NCBI RefSeq assembly: GCF_028737195.1
Contig: NZ_JAQZAJ010000001.1
Span: forward strand, 868,001 to 932,000
Direction: 5' to 3'
DNA length: 64,000 nucleotides
Source: Pseudovibrio exalbescens
GTDB lineage: Bacteria; Pseudomonadota; Alphaproteobacteria; Rhizobiales; Stappiaceae
Of the stretch, positions 7,831-16,012 are shown piece after piece (the stretch's first letter is position 1; each line of letters opens with the position of its first letter). The position numbers and the translations under genes were made by a program. Below the pieces are notes generated by a model. It had not been told where the DNA came from, searched no databases, and saw only the letters and a program-made list of their open reading frames with translations.

Positions 7831-9678
7831 TCAATCCACCTTGCGCACGGCACCCATAGCCGCGCTGGTTGTCATCTTGGCATAGGCCTTCAGCGCCGTG
7901 GAGACTTTGCGCTTGCGCTTTTCAAGCGGCTTCCAAGCGGCATCGCCCTTGGCTTCCATCGCTGCGCGGCGCTCGGCCAGCACCTCGTCGGAAACCTCCA
8001 TGCGAATGATGCGGTTCGGGATATCGATGTAGATCATATCCCCCTCTTCCACGAGGCCGATGTTGCCGCCTTCAGCCGCCTCTGGGGAGACGTGTCCGAT
8101 GGACAGACCGGAGGTGCCACCAGAGAAGCGACCATCGGTGATGAGCGCACAGGAAGCCCCCAGACCCTTGGACTTCAGATAGCTGGTTGGGTAGAGCATT
8201 TCCTGCATGCCCGGCCCACCGCGCGGCCCCTCGTAGCGGATGATGACAACATCGCCCGCTTTGACCTTGCCGGTGAGAATGTCGCTGACAGCCTTTTCCT
8301 GACTTTCAAAGATGCGCGCCGGACCGGTGAACTTGAGGATGCTTTCATCCACCCCTGCTGTCTTCACGATACAGCCGTCGATGGCCAGATTGCCATAAAG
8401 CACGGCCAGACCGCCGTCCTGCGAGAACGCATGTTCCTTGGAGCGGACAACGCCGTTTTCGCGGTCGTCATCAACGCCTTCGGCATAGCGAGAATTCTGC
8501 GAGAACGCCTGAGTGGTGCGTACGCCGCCCGGCGCTGCTGTGTAGAACTCACGCACACTGTCCGACGGGTTGCGCATGATGTCCCAACGATCCAGCGCAT
8601 CCTTCATGGTGGCAGAGTGGACGGTAGGAACGTCCGTGTGCAGAAGGCCTGCGCGGTCCAGCTCGCCGAGAATACCCATGATTCCACCAGCGCGGTGGAT
8701 GTCTTCCATATGGACGTTCTCAATGCTTGGCGCGACCTTGCAGAGCACGGGAACGGAACGTGACAGACGGTCGATATCATCCATGGTGAAATCGATCTCG
8801 CCTTCCTGCGCGGCCGCGAGCAGGTGCAAGATGGTGTTGGTGGACCCGCCCATGGCGATGTCCATGGTCATGGCATTTTCGAAGGCGCGGAAACTGGCAA
8901 TGTTGCGCGGCAATACACTTTCGTCGCCCTGCTCGTAGTAGCGCTTGGTCAAATCCACGATGAGGTGACCGGCTTCAATGAAAAGGCGCTTGCGGTCGGC
9001 ATGGGTTGCCAGCGTTGAGCCGTTGCCCGGCAAAGACAGGCCCAGCGCTTCGGTCAAGCAGTTCATGGAGTTCGCCGTGAACATGCCAGAACAAGAGCCA
9101 CAGGTTGGGCAGGCTTCGCTTTCGATGGACTTCACGTCCTCATCGGACATGGAGTCGCTGGCCGCGGCCACCATGGCGTCAACCAGATCGAGCTTGCGGG
9201 CTTCGCCGTTGGCCAGAGTGACCTTGCCGGCCTCCATGGGGCCGCCGGAAACAAAGACGGCAGGAATGTTGAGGCGCATGGCGGCCATGAACATGCCTGG
9301 CGTGATCTTGTCACAGTTGGAAATGCAGACCATGGCATCCGCGCAGTGCGCGTTGATCATGTATTCCGCCGCATCGGCAATTAGCTCGCGAGACGGCAAT
9401 GAGTAGAGCATGCCATCGTGCCCCATGGCGATGCCATCATCCACCGCAATGGTGTTGAACTCCTTGGCGACACCGCCCGCCTTCTCCACTTCACGGGCAA
9501 CGAGCTGGCCAAGATCCTTCAAGTGTACGTGACCTGGCACGAACTGGGTGAAGGAGTTCACAATCGCGATGATTGGTTTGCCGAAGTCGTCATCCTTCAT
9601 GCCGGTGGCGCGCCACAGGCCGCGAGCCCCGGCCATGTTCCGGCCGTGGGTGGAGGTACGCGAGCGATAGTTGGGCAT
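7831..9678 (-). CDS. ilvD: Dihydroxy-acid dehydratase
   Basis: A 615-residue IlvD/Edd-family dehydratase, the usual length for the long bacterial form. It converts 2,3-dihydroxy-isovalerate and its methyl homologue to the 2-keto acids of valine and isoleucine. Iron-sulfur cysteines are seen in SNCDKITPG and in [17 protein letters not shown]; the signature [21 protein letters not shown] lies near the C-terminus. AGAGGA precedes the ATG. It stands alone between two terminators; the 280-bp upstream region shows no Leu/Ile/Val-rich leader peptide, so no attenuation is evident. Confidence 0.97.
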   Translation of the reverse strand: MPNYRSRTSTHGRNMAGARGLWRATGMKDDDFGKPIIAIVNSFTQFVPGHVHLKDLGQLVAREVEKAGGVAKEFNTIAVDDGIAMGHDGMLYSLPSRELIADAAEYMINAHCADAMVCISNCDKITPGMFMAAMRLNIPAVFVSGGPMEAGKVTLANGEARKLDLVDAMVAAASDSMSDEDVKSIESEACPTCGSCSGMFTANSMNCLTEALGLSLPGNGSTLATHADRKRLFIEAGHLIVDLTKRYYEQGDESVLPRNIASFRAFENAMTMDIAMGGSTNTILHLLAAAQEGEIDFTMDDIDRLSRSVPVLCKVAPSIENVHMEDIHRAGGIMGILGELDRAGLLHTDVPTVHSATMKDALDRWDIMRNPSDSVREFYTAAPGGVRTTQAFSQNSRYAEGVDDDRENGVVRSKEHAFSQDGGLAVLYGNLAIDGCIVKTAGVDESILKFTGPARIFESQEKAVSDILTGKVKAGDVVIIRYEGPRGGPGMQEMLYPTSYLKSKGLGASCALITDGRFSGGTSGLSIGHVSPEAAEGGNIGLVEEGDMIYIDIPNRIIRMEVSDEVLAERRAAMEAKGDAAWKPLEKRKRKVSTALKAYAKMTTSAAMGAVRKVD

Positions 9679-9894
9679 TGGCTTCCTCTAGAGTTGATTT
9701 CCAACCAGCAGCTTGCGCAGCATTGTTAGAAATTCAAGATTATTTCCGCAATTTTCGAAACCCTACACCATTTCAAAGCAAAGGTGTACCCGCCAGTACG
9801 GCTTATTCCCCATCGATCGATTGAACTAATCTCTTTAAAGGAACGGTCCAATCTCAATTTTCGAACCATCCCGACGGGGCAAGCCGATACAAAG

Positions 9895-9923
9895 AAGGCC
9901 CGGCAGGATGACCGCCGAGCCTT
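9895..9923 (-). terminator. Terminator after the lipoprotein gene
   Basis: On the minus strand a 10-bp stem AAGGCTCGGC/GCCGGGCCTT with one T-G pair and a 9-base loop, followed by CTTTGT. The wobble becomes a C-A mismatch on the plus strand, so it works best for the leftward gene ending at 9957. Confidence 0.7.
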
Positions 9924-9956
9924 TTGTTCATGCATTTTGGCGCCGTCGGCGCGGTT

Positions 9957-10706
9957 CTAGCTGCGCTTGAGTGCGACGATGTAATCCTCTTTGGGGAAGC
10001 TGGTGTCGTAGTCAAAACGATAGCCGGTCGCTCCCTCAGGATCCTTGCGGAACCTGAAAACGTTCACGTTGTACAGCACCGGTGCGTTGCTGTTTTCCCA
10101 AAGATCCACGCTCTCGCCAATGACATTGAGCTTGAAGGTGGTATCCCCAAGGGTGACCTCGACCCCGTTTTTCTCGCCCTTTGTTCCTGCAACACTGAAG
10201 GTCGCTTTCTTTGCATTCACGATGCCCGACAGCAGCACATAGCGATAACGCTGGGAGTTTGCACCGCGGATTTGCGCTTCTTCAATGCGCCAAGCCGCCA
10301 TTTCCGGGCTGTTCATGACATATCGAGGGTCAACAAACCGGACCGTCTCCACATCATTAAGCTCAATGACCGTTTCCCTTGCGGCCCGCGTTTCCAGCTT
10401 TGCCTGCAGATCCGGCGTGAGTTGCACCCCGCTGATTTCTGCATCCACCCCATTGACCGCCTTGGAATAGCGCCTGCCCACTGTTCCGGAGTTGCTGGTA
10501 TCAAAGTCACCAGCTTGAATATCCAGAACGTGGGTCAAAGACTCCGCTTCCGTGTCCCAGATGAACACCTGCCCATGGGAATACACCTTGGTGTTGACAT
10601 AGCCCATCGCAGTTTCTGCATTGTCGAAATTCAGTTTCAGTTGTGGAGCACATCCGGCAAGTGCCGCTATGCCCGCAACAACAATAATCCTTGAAAAACC
10701 CAGCAT
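9957..10706 (-). CDS. Putative lipoprotein of unknown function
   Basis: A 249-residue protein with a lipoprotein signal: a hydrophobic start (FSRIIVVAGIAALAGC) and a lipobox with Cys about residue 19. The mature part is mixed alpha/beta with no motif I recognise; it includes DTEAESLTHVLDIQAGDFD and a C-terminal strand-rich segment ending VALKRS. It has its own terminator and no close co-directional partner, so context gives no clue. Export and lipid anchoring are supported by the signal; function is not. Confidence 0.75.
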   Translation of the reverse strand: MLGFSRIIVVAGIAALAGCAPQLKLNFDNAETAMGYVNTKVYSHGQVFIWDTEAESLTHVLDIQAGDFDTSNSGTVGRRYSKAVNGVDAEISGVQLTPDLQAKLETRAARETVIELNDVETVRFVDPRYVMNSPEMAAWRIEEAQIRGANSQRYRYVLLSGIVNAKKATFSVAGTKGEKNGVEVTLGDTTFKLNVIGESVDLWENSNAPVLYNVNVFRFRKDPEGATGYRFDYDTSFPKEDYIVALKRS

Positions 10707-10841
10707 TTAAAACCTCAACCCCCAGTAGAATCACCCAATCAATTTTCAATTGTAATGAATTACGTAGCGACACAAACGGTCAGATACTGATTTTCTACTG
10801 GTAATTAGGGAATTTCTTTTAAAGACGTGCCTTTTCCTCCT

Positions 10842-12182
10842 CTAGAGGAAAGGGCCCAGTTCTATTTTTGAACCATCATGGAAACGGTTGAAGCGGAAGC
10901 GGGTCATGTCATGACCTGCCGGATTGCCTTCCATGAGATCGCTCATGATGCGCCCTGCCGCCGGGCCAATGCCAAAGCCGTGCCCTGAAAAGCCGGTGGC
11001 GATGAACAGCCCCTTATGATCTGGCGCTTCATCCATGATCGGAATGAAGTCGGGCATCGCATCAATCATCCCGGCCCAGATTTCCACCAGCCGGGTGCCT
11101 GCCAGTTGCGGAAAGCGATCTGCCAACCGGGCCAGCATGGTGGCTTTTGCAGAAGGTGCTGGTTGCGGGTTCATGACCCGCACATTCTCAAAGGGGGTGA
11201 CGTCGTTCCCGGTCCATGACCGTTTGTGCCCCCATGAATCCGGATGCCCCTTGGGCCCTTTAAGCCCCAGAGAAACACCTTTGAAGGACACCTTGTAGGA
11301 CGGCAACCACTTGAACAGGTGCTTGAAAGAGCTAGGCCCGATGAAGTGGTTATGCAGATCGGACAGGGCCAACGAGTAGCCGCCATCCACGCGCCGCCGG
11401 AAGGCGAAGTTGCTGTCTGCGGCGTTGCCGTTGAACACATTTTCTACCGGAGCAGTTGCGGCCACAGTGGCGCGCACGGCAAGTTGGGGCATCTTCACGC
11501 CCATATTGTCTGCAAACAAGGCGGACCAAGCGCCACCCGCCAGAAGGACACGCCCTGCCTTGATGCGGCCCTGCTCAGTGACCGCTCCTGTGAGCTGGCC
11601 GCCTTCAAAGTCCAGCGTGCGCACGGCACAGTCTTCTACGATGGTAACCCCGAGGCGTTCGGCAATGCGGGCGATTGCAGGCACGGCCTGCCACGGCTCT
11701 GCACGGGCATCGCTGGGCGTTACCATGCCGCCGCGCCACCTGCCGGGACGCCCCTGAATCTGCTCCAGAACCTGTTTCTCGGTGAGGATCTGGGTATCAA
11801 GACCATGCTCCTTGGCGAGCTTCATGAATGCTTCGTAGGAAGCCAGGTCCTTTTCGCTTTCGGCCAGATAGTAAACGCCCTGCTGAGTGAAACCGAGGTC
11901 TTCGTTGGTCTCGGTGACGAGCTGCTGCCAGATGCGGTTGGATTCCATGGTGATGGGCAATTCGGCATGGTCGCGCCCCTGCTGACGGATCCAACCCCAG
12001 TTGCGGCTGGATTGCTCCCCGGCCACGCGGCCCTTTTCGCAGACCACCACCTTCACGCCCTTCTTGGCCAGATGATAGGCGGTACTGATGCCGATCACGC
12101 CCCCGCCGATGATGAGCACATCTGTTGCTTCAGGCAGAACGCCAGCAAACTGCCTTGGGGTTTGATCGGAATACGTGACCAT
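10842..12182 (-). CDS. FAD-dependent oxidoreductase, DAO (D-amino acid/sarcosine oxidase) family
   Basis: A 446-residue flavoprotein. The dinucleotide-binding fold is at the N-terminus (LIIGGGVIGISTAYHL, then the acidic end VVCEKG), followed by SSRNWGWIRQQGRD, a motif of a DAO subgroup acting on amino acids or amines. The C-terminal FAD segment is GLFIATGFSGHGFGIGPAAG. The start at 12182 follows GGAG; the frame is open to 12284 but that part overlaps the SDR gene ahead. The 73-bp gap suggests one operon with the SDR. The substrate is probably a secondary or D-amino acid, not determined. Confidence 0.88.
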   Translation of the reverse strand: MVTYSDQTPRQFAGVLPEATDVLIIGGGVIGISTAYHLAKKGVKVVVCEKGRVAGEQSSRNWGWIRQQGRDHAELPITMESNRIWQQLVTETNEDLGFTQQGVYYLAESEKDLASYEAFMKLAKEHGLDTQILTEKQVLEQIQGRPGRWRGGMVTPSDARAEPWQAVPAIARIAERLGVTIVEDCAVRTLDFEGGQLTGAVTEQGRIKAGRVLLAGGAWSALFADNMGVKMPQLAVRATVAATAPVENVFNGNAADSNFAFRRRVDGGYSLALSDLHNHFIGPSSFKHLFKWLPSYKVSFKGVSLGLKGPKGHPDSWGHKRSWTGNDVTPFENVRVMNPQPAPSAKATMLARLADRFPQLAGTRLVEIWAGMIDAMPDFIPIMDEAPDHKGLFIATGFSGHGFGIGPAAGRIMSDLMEGNPAGHDMTRFRFNRFHDGSKIELGPFL

Positions 12183-12255
12183 GGCCATCTCCACCGGACC
12201 GAGCGAAAAAACAAGAGGGCAGCGGGCCGCCCTCCTTAATCTCCCCTGCGCTGGC

Positions 12256-13023
12256 TTAGCGCGGTGCCAAGCGGATGGCGCCATCCAGACGGATGACTTC
12301 GCCGTTCAGCATGGTGTTTTCGCAGATGCTCTCAACGAGTTTGGCGTAGTCTTCACCCGTTCCCAGACGGGATGGGAACGGCACCTGAGCTGCCAGAGAG
12401 TCCTGCACTTCCTGCGGCATGCCCCCGAGCATCGGGGTCTCAAAGATACCCGGTGCAATGGTCATGATGCGCACACCAGACTTTGCCAGATCACGTGCGA
12501 TTGGAAGCGTCATGCCGACAACGCCACCCTTGGAGGCTGAGTAGGCAGCCTGACCGACCTGACCATCGTAAGCGGCAACGGACGCCGTGCAGATGATGAG
12601 GCCACGCTCGCCATCGTCAGTGATTGGCTCCTGCTGAACCATGGAAGTGGCAGCGTGGGTGAGGCAGCGGAAGGAACCGACCAGATTGATGTCGATGACC
12701 TTCTGGAAGCTTTCCAGCGGGTGATGCTCACCGCGGGAGGTTGTCTTCATGCCGATGGCGATGCCAGCGCAGTTGACCAGAATACGCGTGGGGCCATGGG
12801 CCTGTTCCGCGGCTTTCAGACCTGCGGTCACGCTTTCTTCGCTGGTGACATCAACCTTGATGAACAGGCCGGAGATTTCCTCCGCAATTGCCTGACCGGC
12901 TTCTTCGTTCAAGTCAAATAGCGTTACCTTGACGCCTCTGCTGGCGAGCTTGCGTGCCGTAGCTGCGCCAAGACCAGATGCGCCTCCCGTTACGACGGCA
13001 GAAACAGTATTATCGAGTTTCAT
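12256..13023 (-). CDS. SDR-family 3-hydroxyacyl-CoA dehydrogenase type (HSD10-like)
   Basis: A 255-residue short-chain dehydrogenase. It has the NAD-binding motif TGGASGLGAAT, acidic residue in LFDLNEE (favouring NAD over NADP), NCAGIAIG, catalytic Ser in CTASVAAYDGQ, and YSASKGG with Tyr and Lys. The end, IRLDGAIRLAPR, and the short N-terminus resemble type 2 3-hydroxyacyl-CoA dehydrogenases, which oxidise 3-hydroxyacyl-CoAs in beta-oxidation or branched amino acid breakdown. It lies upstream of the FAD oxidoreductase on the same strand, hinting at a shared catabolic route. Family sure, substrate by resemblance only. Confidence 0.9.
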   Translation of the reverse strand: MKLDNTVSAVVTGGASGLGAATARKLASRGVKVTLFDLNEEAGQAIAEEISGLFIKVDVTSEESVTAGLKAAEQAHGPTRILVNCAGIAIGMKTTSRGEHHPLESFQKVIDINLVGSFRCLTHAATSMVQQEPITDDGERGLIICTASVAAYDGQVGQAAYSASKGGVVGMTLPIARDLAKSGVRIMTIAPGIFETPMLGGMPQEVQDSLAAQVPFPSRLGTGEDYAKLVESICENTMLNGEVIRLDGAIRLAPR

Positions 13024-13102
13024 AGACCCTAAAATCCCATTGTTCTCTAATCGGCCCTCCCAAAAACGACGGCCATCTTCGTATTGACCCTAATTCGGAC
13101 AA

Positions 13103-14530
13103 TTACGCAAGAACAACAAGCTCTACTGTTCCATTGATTCCTGCAACCTCACCTGACCTAAAGTTCAATTCCGCTACGGAAAATCCTTGTTTTACAGCGG
13201 CATCATAGGTTGTTCGGTCAGTGAGCACCGTAGACCCCACGGCCTTGTTGGCGTCCTCCAATTTCGCTGCGCGGTTGACCGCATCTCCTATGACGGTGAA
13301 CTCAAGCCGATCGTCGACTCCAACAACTCCAACCGTCACTTCGCCAGATGCCACGCCAACGCCGATGCGGAAATCCAATGGCCAGCCCGCCTCCCGAAAC
13401 TGGGGAGCCGCTGCCGTGAGAACCCGGTTCAACTCTACAGCTGCGGCCAGGGCCTTGGCCTCATTGGCCTCGGTTTCTTCAACCGCGCCAAAGGTGGCCA
13501 GAATGCCATCACCCAGAAACTTGTCGATCTGCCCACCGGCCTCGGTGATGATCTTGCCTGCAAGCTGCTGATAAAGCGCCAGAACACGCATGGTGGCCTG
13601 GGGTGTCAGGGTTGCTGCTGTTGAGGTGAAGCTGCGGATGTCGACCATGAGGATGGCGCTGTCGCGGATCATGCCCTGCCCGGCTTTCACCTTTTCATCC
13701 GCCGACACAATGGAGTTGGCGACTTGAGGATCAAAGAAACGGCTGAGATCCTCCACCGCCAGATGCTCTCTGACCGCCGCAAACAGCATGCGCCGGCCGC
13801 GTAACAACGCCAAGGACAGCAGGCCCGTGACAGAGATGATGATGATCAGCTTGTCGAGCTCTGCACCAATGAGAATGGCGTTGCTGGTGAGATAGTCCAC
13901 GTAGTTGCGGGTGATCTTCATGGCGCCCATCTCCGACATGAGGGCGTAAGACACCAACCCCAGCCAACCAACGGTCGCCACAGCGCCTGTCCAGAGCACG
14001 AACCGGGGGTCAAACCGCAAGGCCCGCAGCGCAATGAAAAGAAAAACATACATGAGCGTGGGCGTCTTGAGATAGAACGCCGGGTGCTGCCCATACTGGA
14101 TGTGGAAGGAAAAGATGATGGCCACCAAAAGCGCCACGTCCACACAAACGGAGATGATCAAGTACCAATCCGGCAGCACGGCGCGAAACGAAAGATAAAT
14201 GCGCACGATCGTGAACAGGAAGTAGCCGGTTATGGCATAGGGCACGAAATTGAACCCTTCAGAGCCCTCGGCGCGCGGTGCGATGGCATAAAGCACCGCA
14301 AAAAACACGATGACACCAAGCTGGATGATGCCGATCAACCGCTCGGCAGCCACTTCCTGACGGGCAATTTCCTGACGGACACGGGAGGGAAGAACGCCCT
14401 CTGTCACACGAGGGCCAAGGATGCTCTCCCACACAATGCGCATGCGCCGTTTGGGAGCGACTGCGGGCTCTGGGATAGATTTTTCTTCTGGAAGGCGCTC
14501 GGAGATTTGCTCTCCGGTGGTCTGATGCAT
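13103..14530 (-). CDS. Membrane-bound class III adenylate/guanylate cyclase
   Basis: A 475-residue protein with about six hydrophobic segments (about 65-245) and a C-terminal cyclase catalytic domain (about 275-450). Metal-binding aspartates are in LMVDIRSFT and FLGDGILATFG; the base-selecting Lys is in IDKFLGD, matching adenylate cyclases. In TVIGDAVNRAAKLE the position usually filled by the transition-state Arg is Lys; I recall similar VNLAAKLE forms in other alphaproteobacterial cyclases. The ATG at 14530 follows GGGAG; a TTG at 14545 is possible. It is last in the leftward operon with an MBL hydrolase, a cyclic-nucleotide-binding protein and a degenerate ABC protein. It likely makes cAMP in response to a membrane signal. 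Confidence 0.88.
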   Translation of the reverse strand: MHQTTGEQISERLPEEKSIPEPAVAPKRRMRIVWESILGPRVTEGVLPSRVRQEIARQEVAAERLIGIIQLGVIVFFAVLYAIAPRAEGSEGFNFVPYAITGYFLFTIVRIYLSFRAVLPDWYLIISVCVDVALLVAIIFSFHIQYGQHPAFYLKTPTLMYVFLFIALRALRFDPRFVLWTGAVATVGWLGLVSYALMSEMGAMKITRNYVDYLTSNAILIGAELDKLIIIISVTGLLSLALLRGRRMLFAAVREHLAVEDLSRFFDPQVANSIVSADEKVKAGQGMIRDSAILMVDIRSFTSTAATLTPQATMRVLALYQQLAGKIITEAGGQIDKFLGDGILATFGAVEETEANEAKALAAAVELNRVLTAAAPQFREAGWPLDFRIGVGVASGEVTVGVVGVDDRLEFTVIGDAVNRAAKLEDANKAVGSTVLTDRTTYDAAVKQGFSVAELNFRSGEVAGINGTVELVVLA

Positions 14531-14633
14531 GCAGATGGCTCCCAACTCACACTGGCTCTAACCTTTACGGCCACGCCCTGCGCGCAGAGCACATCTGACG
14601 CCAACAGACTGAGAGTGTGACAAAACCGGAAGC

Positions 14634-15458
14634 CTAGGGGCGGAACACCATTCCTTCCGAGGCGATGAGAGCGCCCGGGTGCCGTTCCTTCGCTGCGATG
14701 CCAATTTCGTCCAGTTCGTCATCCGTTCGCGTCGGGTCGTGGTGGAAGATCACCGGCGTCTTGACGTTTGCCTTGACGCACTGCTCAACCACATGCTCCC
14801 AAGTGGAATGGCCATAGCCTTTGTATTTTTCGTAGTCTACGCTGGTGTACATGCCATCGTAGATCACAACTTCGGCATCACGAATAAACTCCACGACAGC
14901 AACATCAATTTCCGCATCGCCCATTTCATGGTCGGTGATGATGCACATGGACTTGCCATCATAGATAAACTTGTAGCCGCATGCGCCTCCCGGATGGTTG
15001 AGCGGAATGGTGCATATGCGCAGGCCTGAGTCCCGGTCCATGCAGCTACCTGCAATGAACTCACCAAACTCGATGCCCTTCAGGTTCGACGCCGTGATCG
15101 GAAACACAGGCGGAGACATCACGCGGCAGATCACATCCTTCAGTTCGCGGTGCGGGTTGAAACACCCTGCCCAAACCTTGATGTGAAAGCGCGGGTCATA
15201 AGCTGGCTTGAAGAACGGAAGGCCGCATATGTGATCGAGATGAGTGTGCGAAAAGAACAGGTCCACCGGACGCCCTGGCCCTTTGACCAGTTCATAACCG
15301 AGGTTGCGCGCGCCAGAGCCGCAATCGACAACAATAAGGTCATCACCCGCTCTGATTTCAAAGCAGGTCGTTTCGCCGCCATAGCGCAGGGTCCCCGTCC
15401 CCGGCGTTGGGGTTGAGCCGCGCACCCCCCAAATTTTTAGCGAAAACTCGTGCACCAA
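14634..15458 (-). CDS. MBL-fold metallo-hydrolase, candidate cyclic-nucleotide phosphodiesterase
   Basis: A 274-residue metallo-beta-lactamase-fold protein. It opens with IWGVRGSTPTPG and GGETTCFEI, carries the zinc motif SHTHLDHICGLPFF (about residues 70-83), and has further metal ligands in IPLNHPGG, ITDHEMGD and the C-terminal IFHHDP. HTHLDH plus the following residues partly match class II cAMP phosphodiesterases, but RNase Z-like and PhnP-like hydrolases share the core. Its place between a cyclic-nucleotide-binding gene (35 bp ahead) and an adenylate cyclase (103 bp behind) makes a role in removing or processing a cyclic nucleotide attractive. That is inference. Confidence 0.85.
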   Translation of the reverse strand: MVHEFSLKIWGVRGSTPTPGTGTLRYGGETTCFEIRAGDDLIVVDCGSGARNLGYELVKGPGRPVDLFFSHTHLDHICGLPFFKPAYDPRFHIKVWAGCFNPHRELKDVICRVMSPPVFPITASNLKGIEFGEFIAGSCMDRDSGLRICTIPLNHPGGACGYKFIYDGKSMCIITDHEMGDAEIDVAVVEFIRDAEVVIYDGMYTSVDYEKYKGYGHSTWEHVVEQCVKANVKTPVIFHHDPTRTDDELDEIGIAAKERHPGALIASEGMVFRP

Positions 15459-15493
15459 ACTACCTTCCCGATCCTTTCGTCCAGCCTTTTGCC

Positions 15494-15946
15494 TCAGGAG
15501 TGAGCCTTGGCGTCGGCCAGATCTCTTGTCGTTTTTTCGAGACGCTGCGCCAGTACCCTCATAACCTCCAGCGACATCTCCGGAAACTCCTTCAAGAGTT
15601 TAAGAAAATTGTCTTTGGATACGGTCAGCACGTCTGTTGTCCCAACTGCTCTCAATGTAGCGGTTCTTGGGACATCACACAGGATCGCAATTTCACCGAC
15701 AATGGCATGATGACCCACAGTTGCCACGTGTTCTCCGTCCACCACCACCGCGGCTTCACCGGACAGGATGATGAAAGCGCTGTCGCCCACATCTCCTTGA
15801 ACACACATGTCCTCTCCGTCCTGAAACTCCATGCGCTCGCTGATGAACGCCAGCAAGCGGAGTTTGGTCTGGTCGATACCTGAGAACAGCGGCACCTTTC
15901 TCAATGCTGCAACTTCTGTATCGATACTCACTTCATTTTCCTCCAC
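15494..15946 (-). CDS. Stand-alone cyclic-nucleotide-binding domain protein
   Basis: A 150-residue protein consisting of one CAP-type cyclic-nucleotide-binding domain with no DNA-binding helix-turn-helix. The phosphate-binding cassette GEIAILCDVPRTATLRA is complete: Glu for the ribose hydroxyl and Arg-Thr for the cyclic phosphate. The segment VRVLAQRLEKTTRDLADAK forms a C-terminal helix. It lies 66 bp after the ABC gene and 35 bp before the hydrolase gene. Without an output domain it presumably acts by binding a partner, most simply the ABC-like protein. Confidence 0.88.
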   Translation of the reverse strand: MEENEVSIDTEVAALRKVPLFSGIDQTKLRLLAFISERMEFQDGEDMCVQGDVGDSAFIILSGEAAVVVDGEHVATVGHHAIVGEIAILCDVPRTATLRAVGTTDVLTVSKDNFLKLLKEFPEMSLEVMRVLAQRLEKTTRDLADAKAHS

Positions 15947-16012
15947 CCAAACGGAAAGATTTCAATCGGCCACACGGTTCGGACTCACTCACTGCTTCAA
16001 CCCTACAACTTT

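Noticed and set aside
7609-8763. A 384-codon plus-strand frame
   Set aside because: It runs through the terminator at 7773 and antisense to ilvD, so it cannot be a real gene.
9679-9956. Possible branched-chain amino acid attenuator before ilvD
   Set aside because: No short frame rich in Leu, Ile or Val and no pair of competing hairpins could be found.
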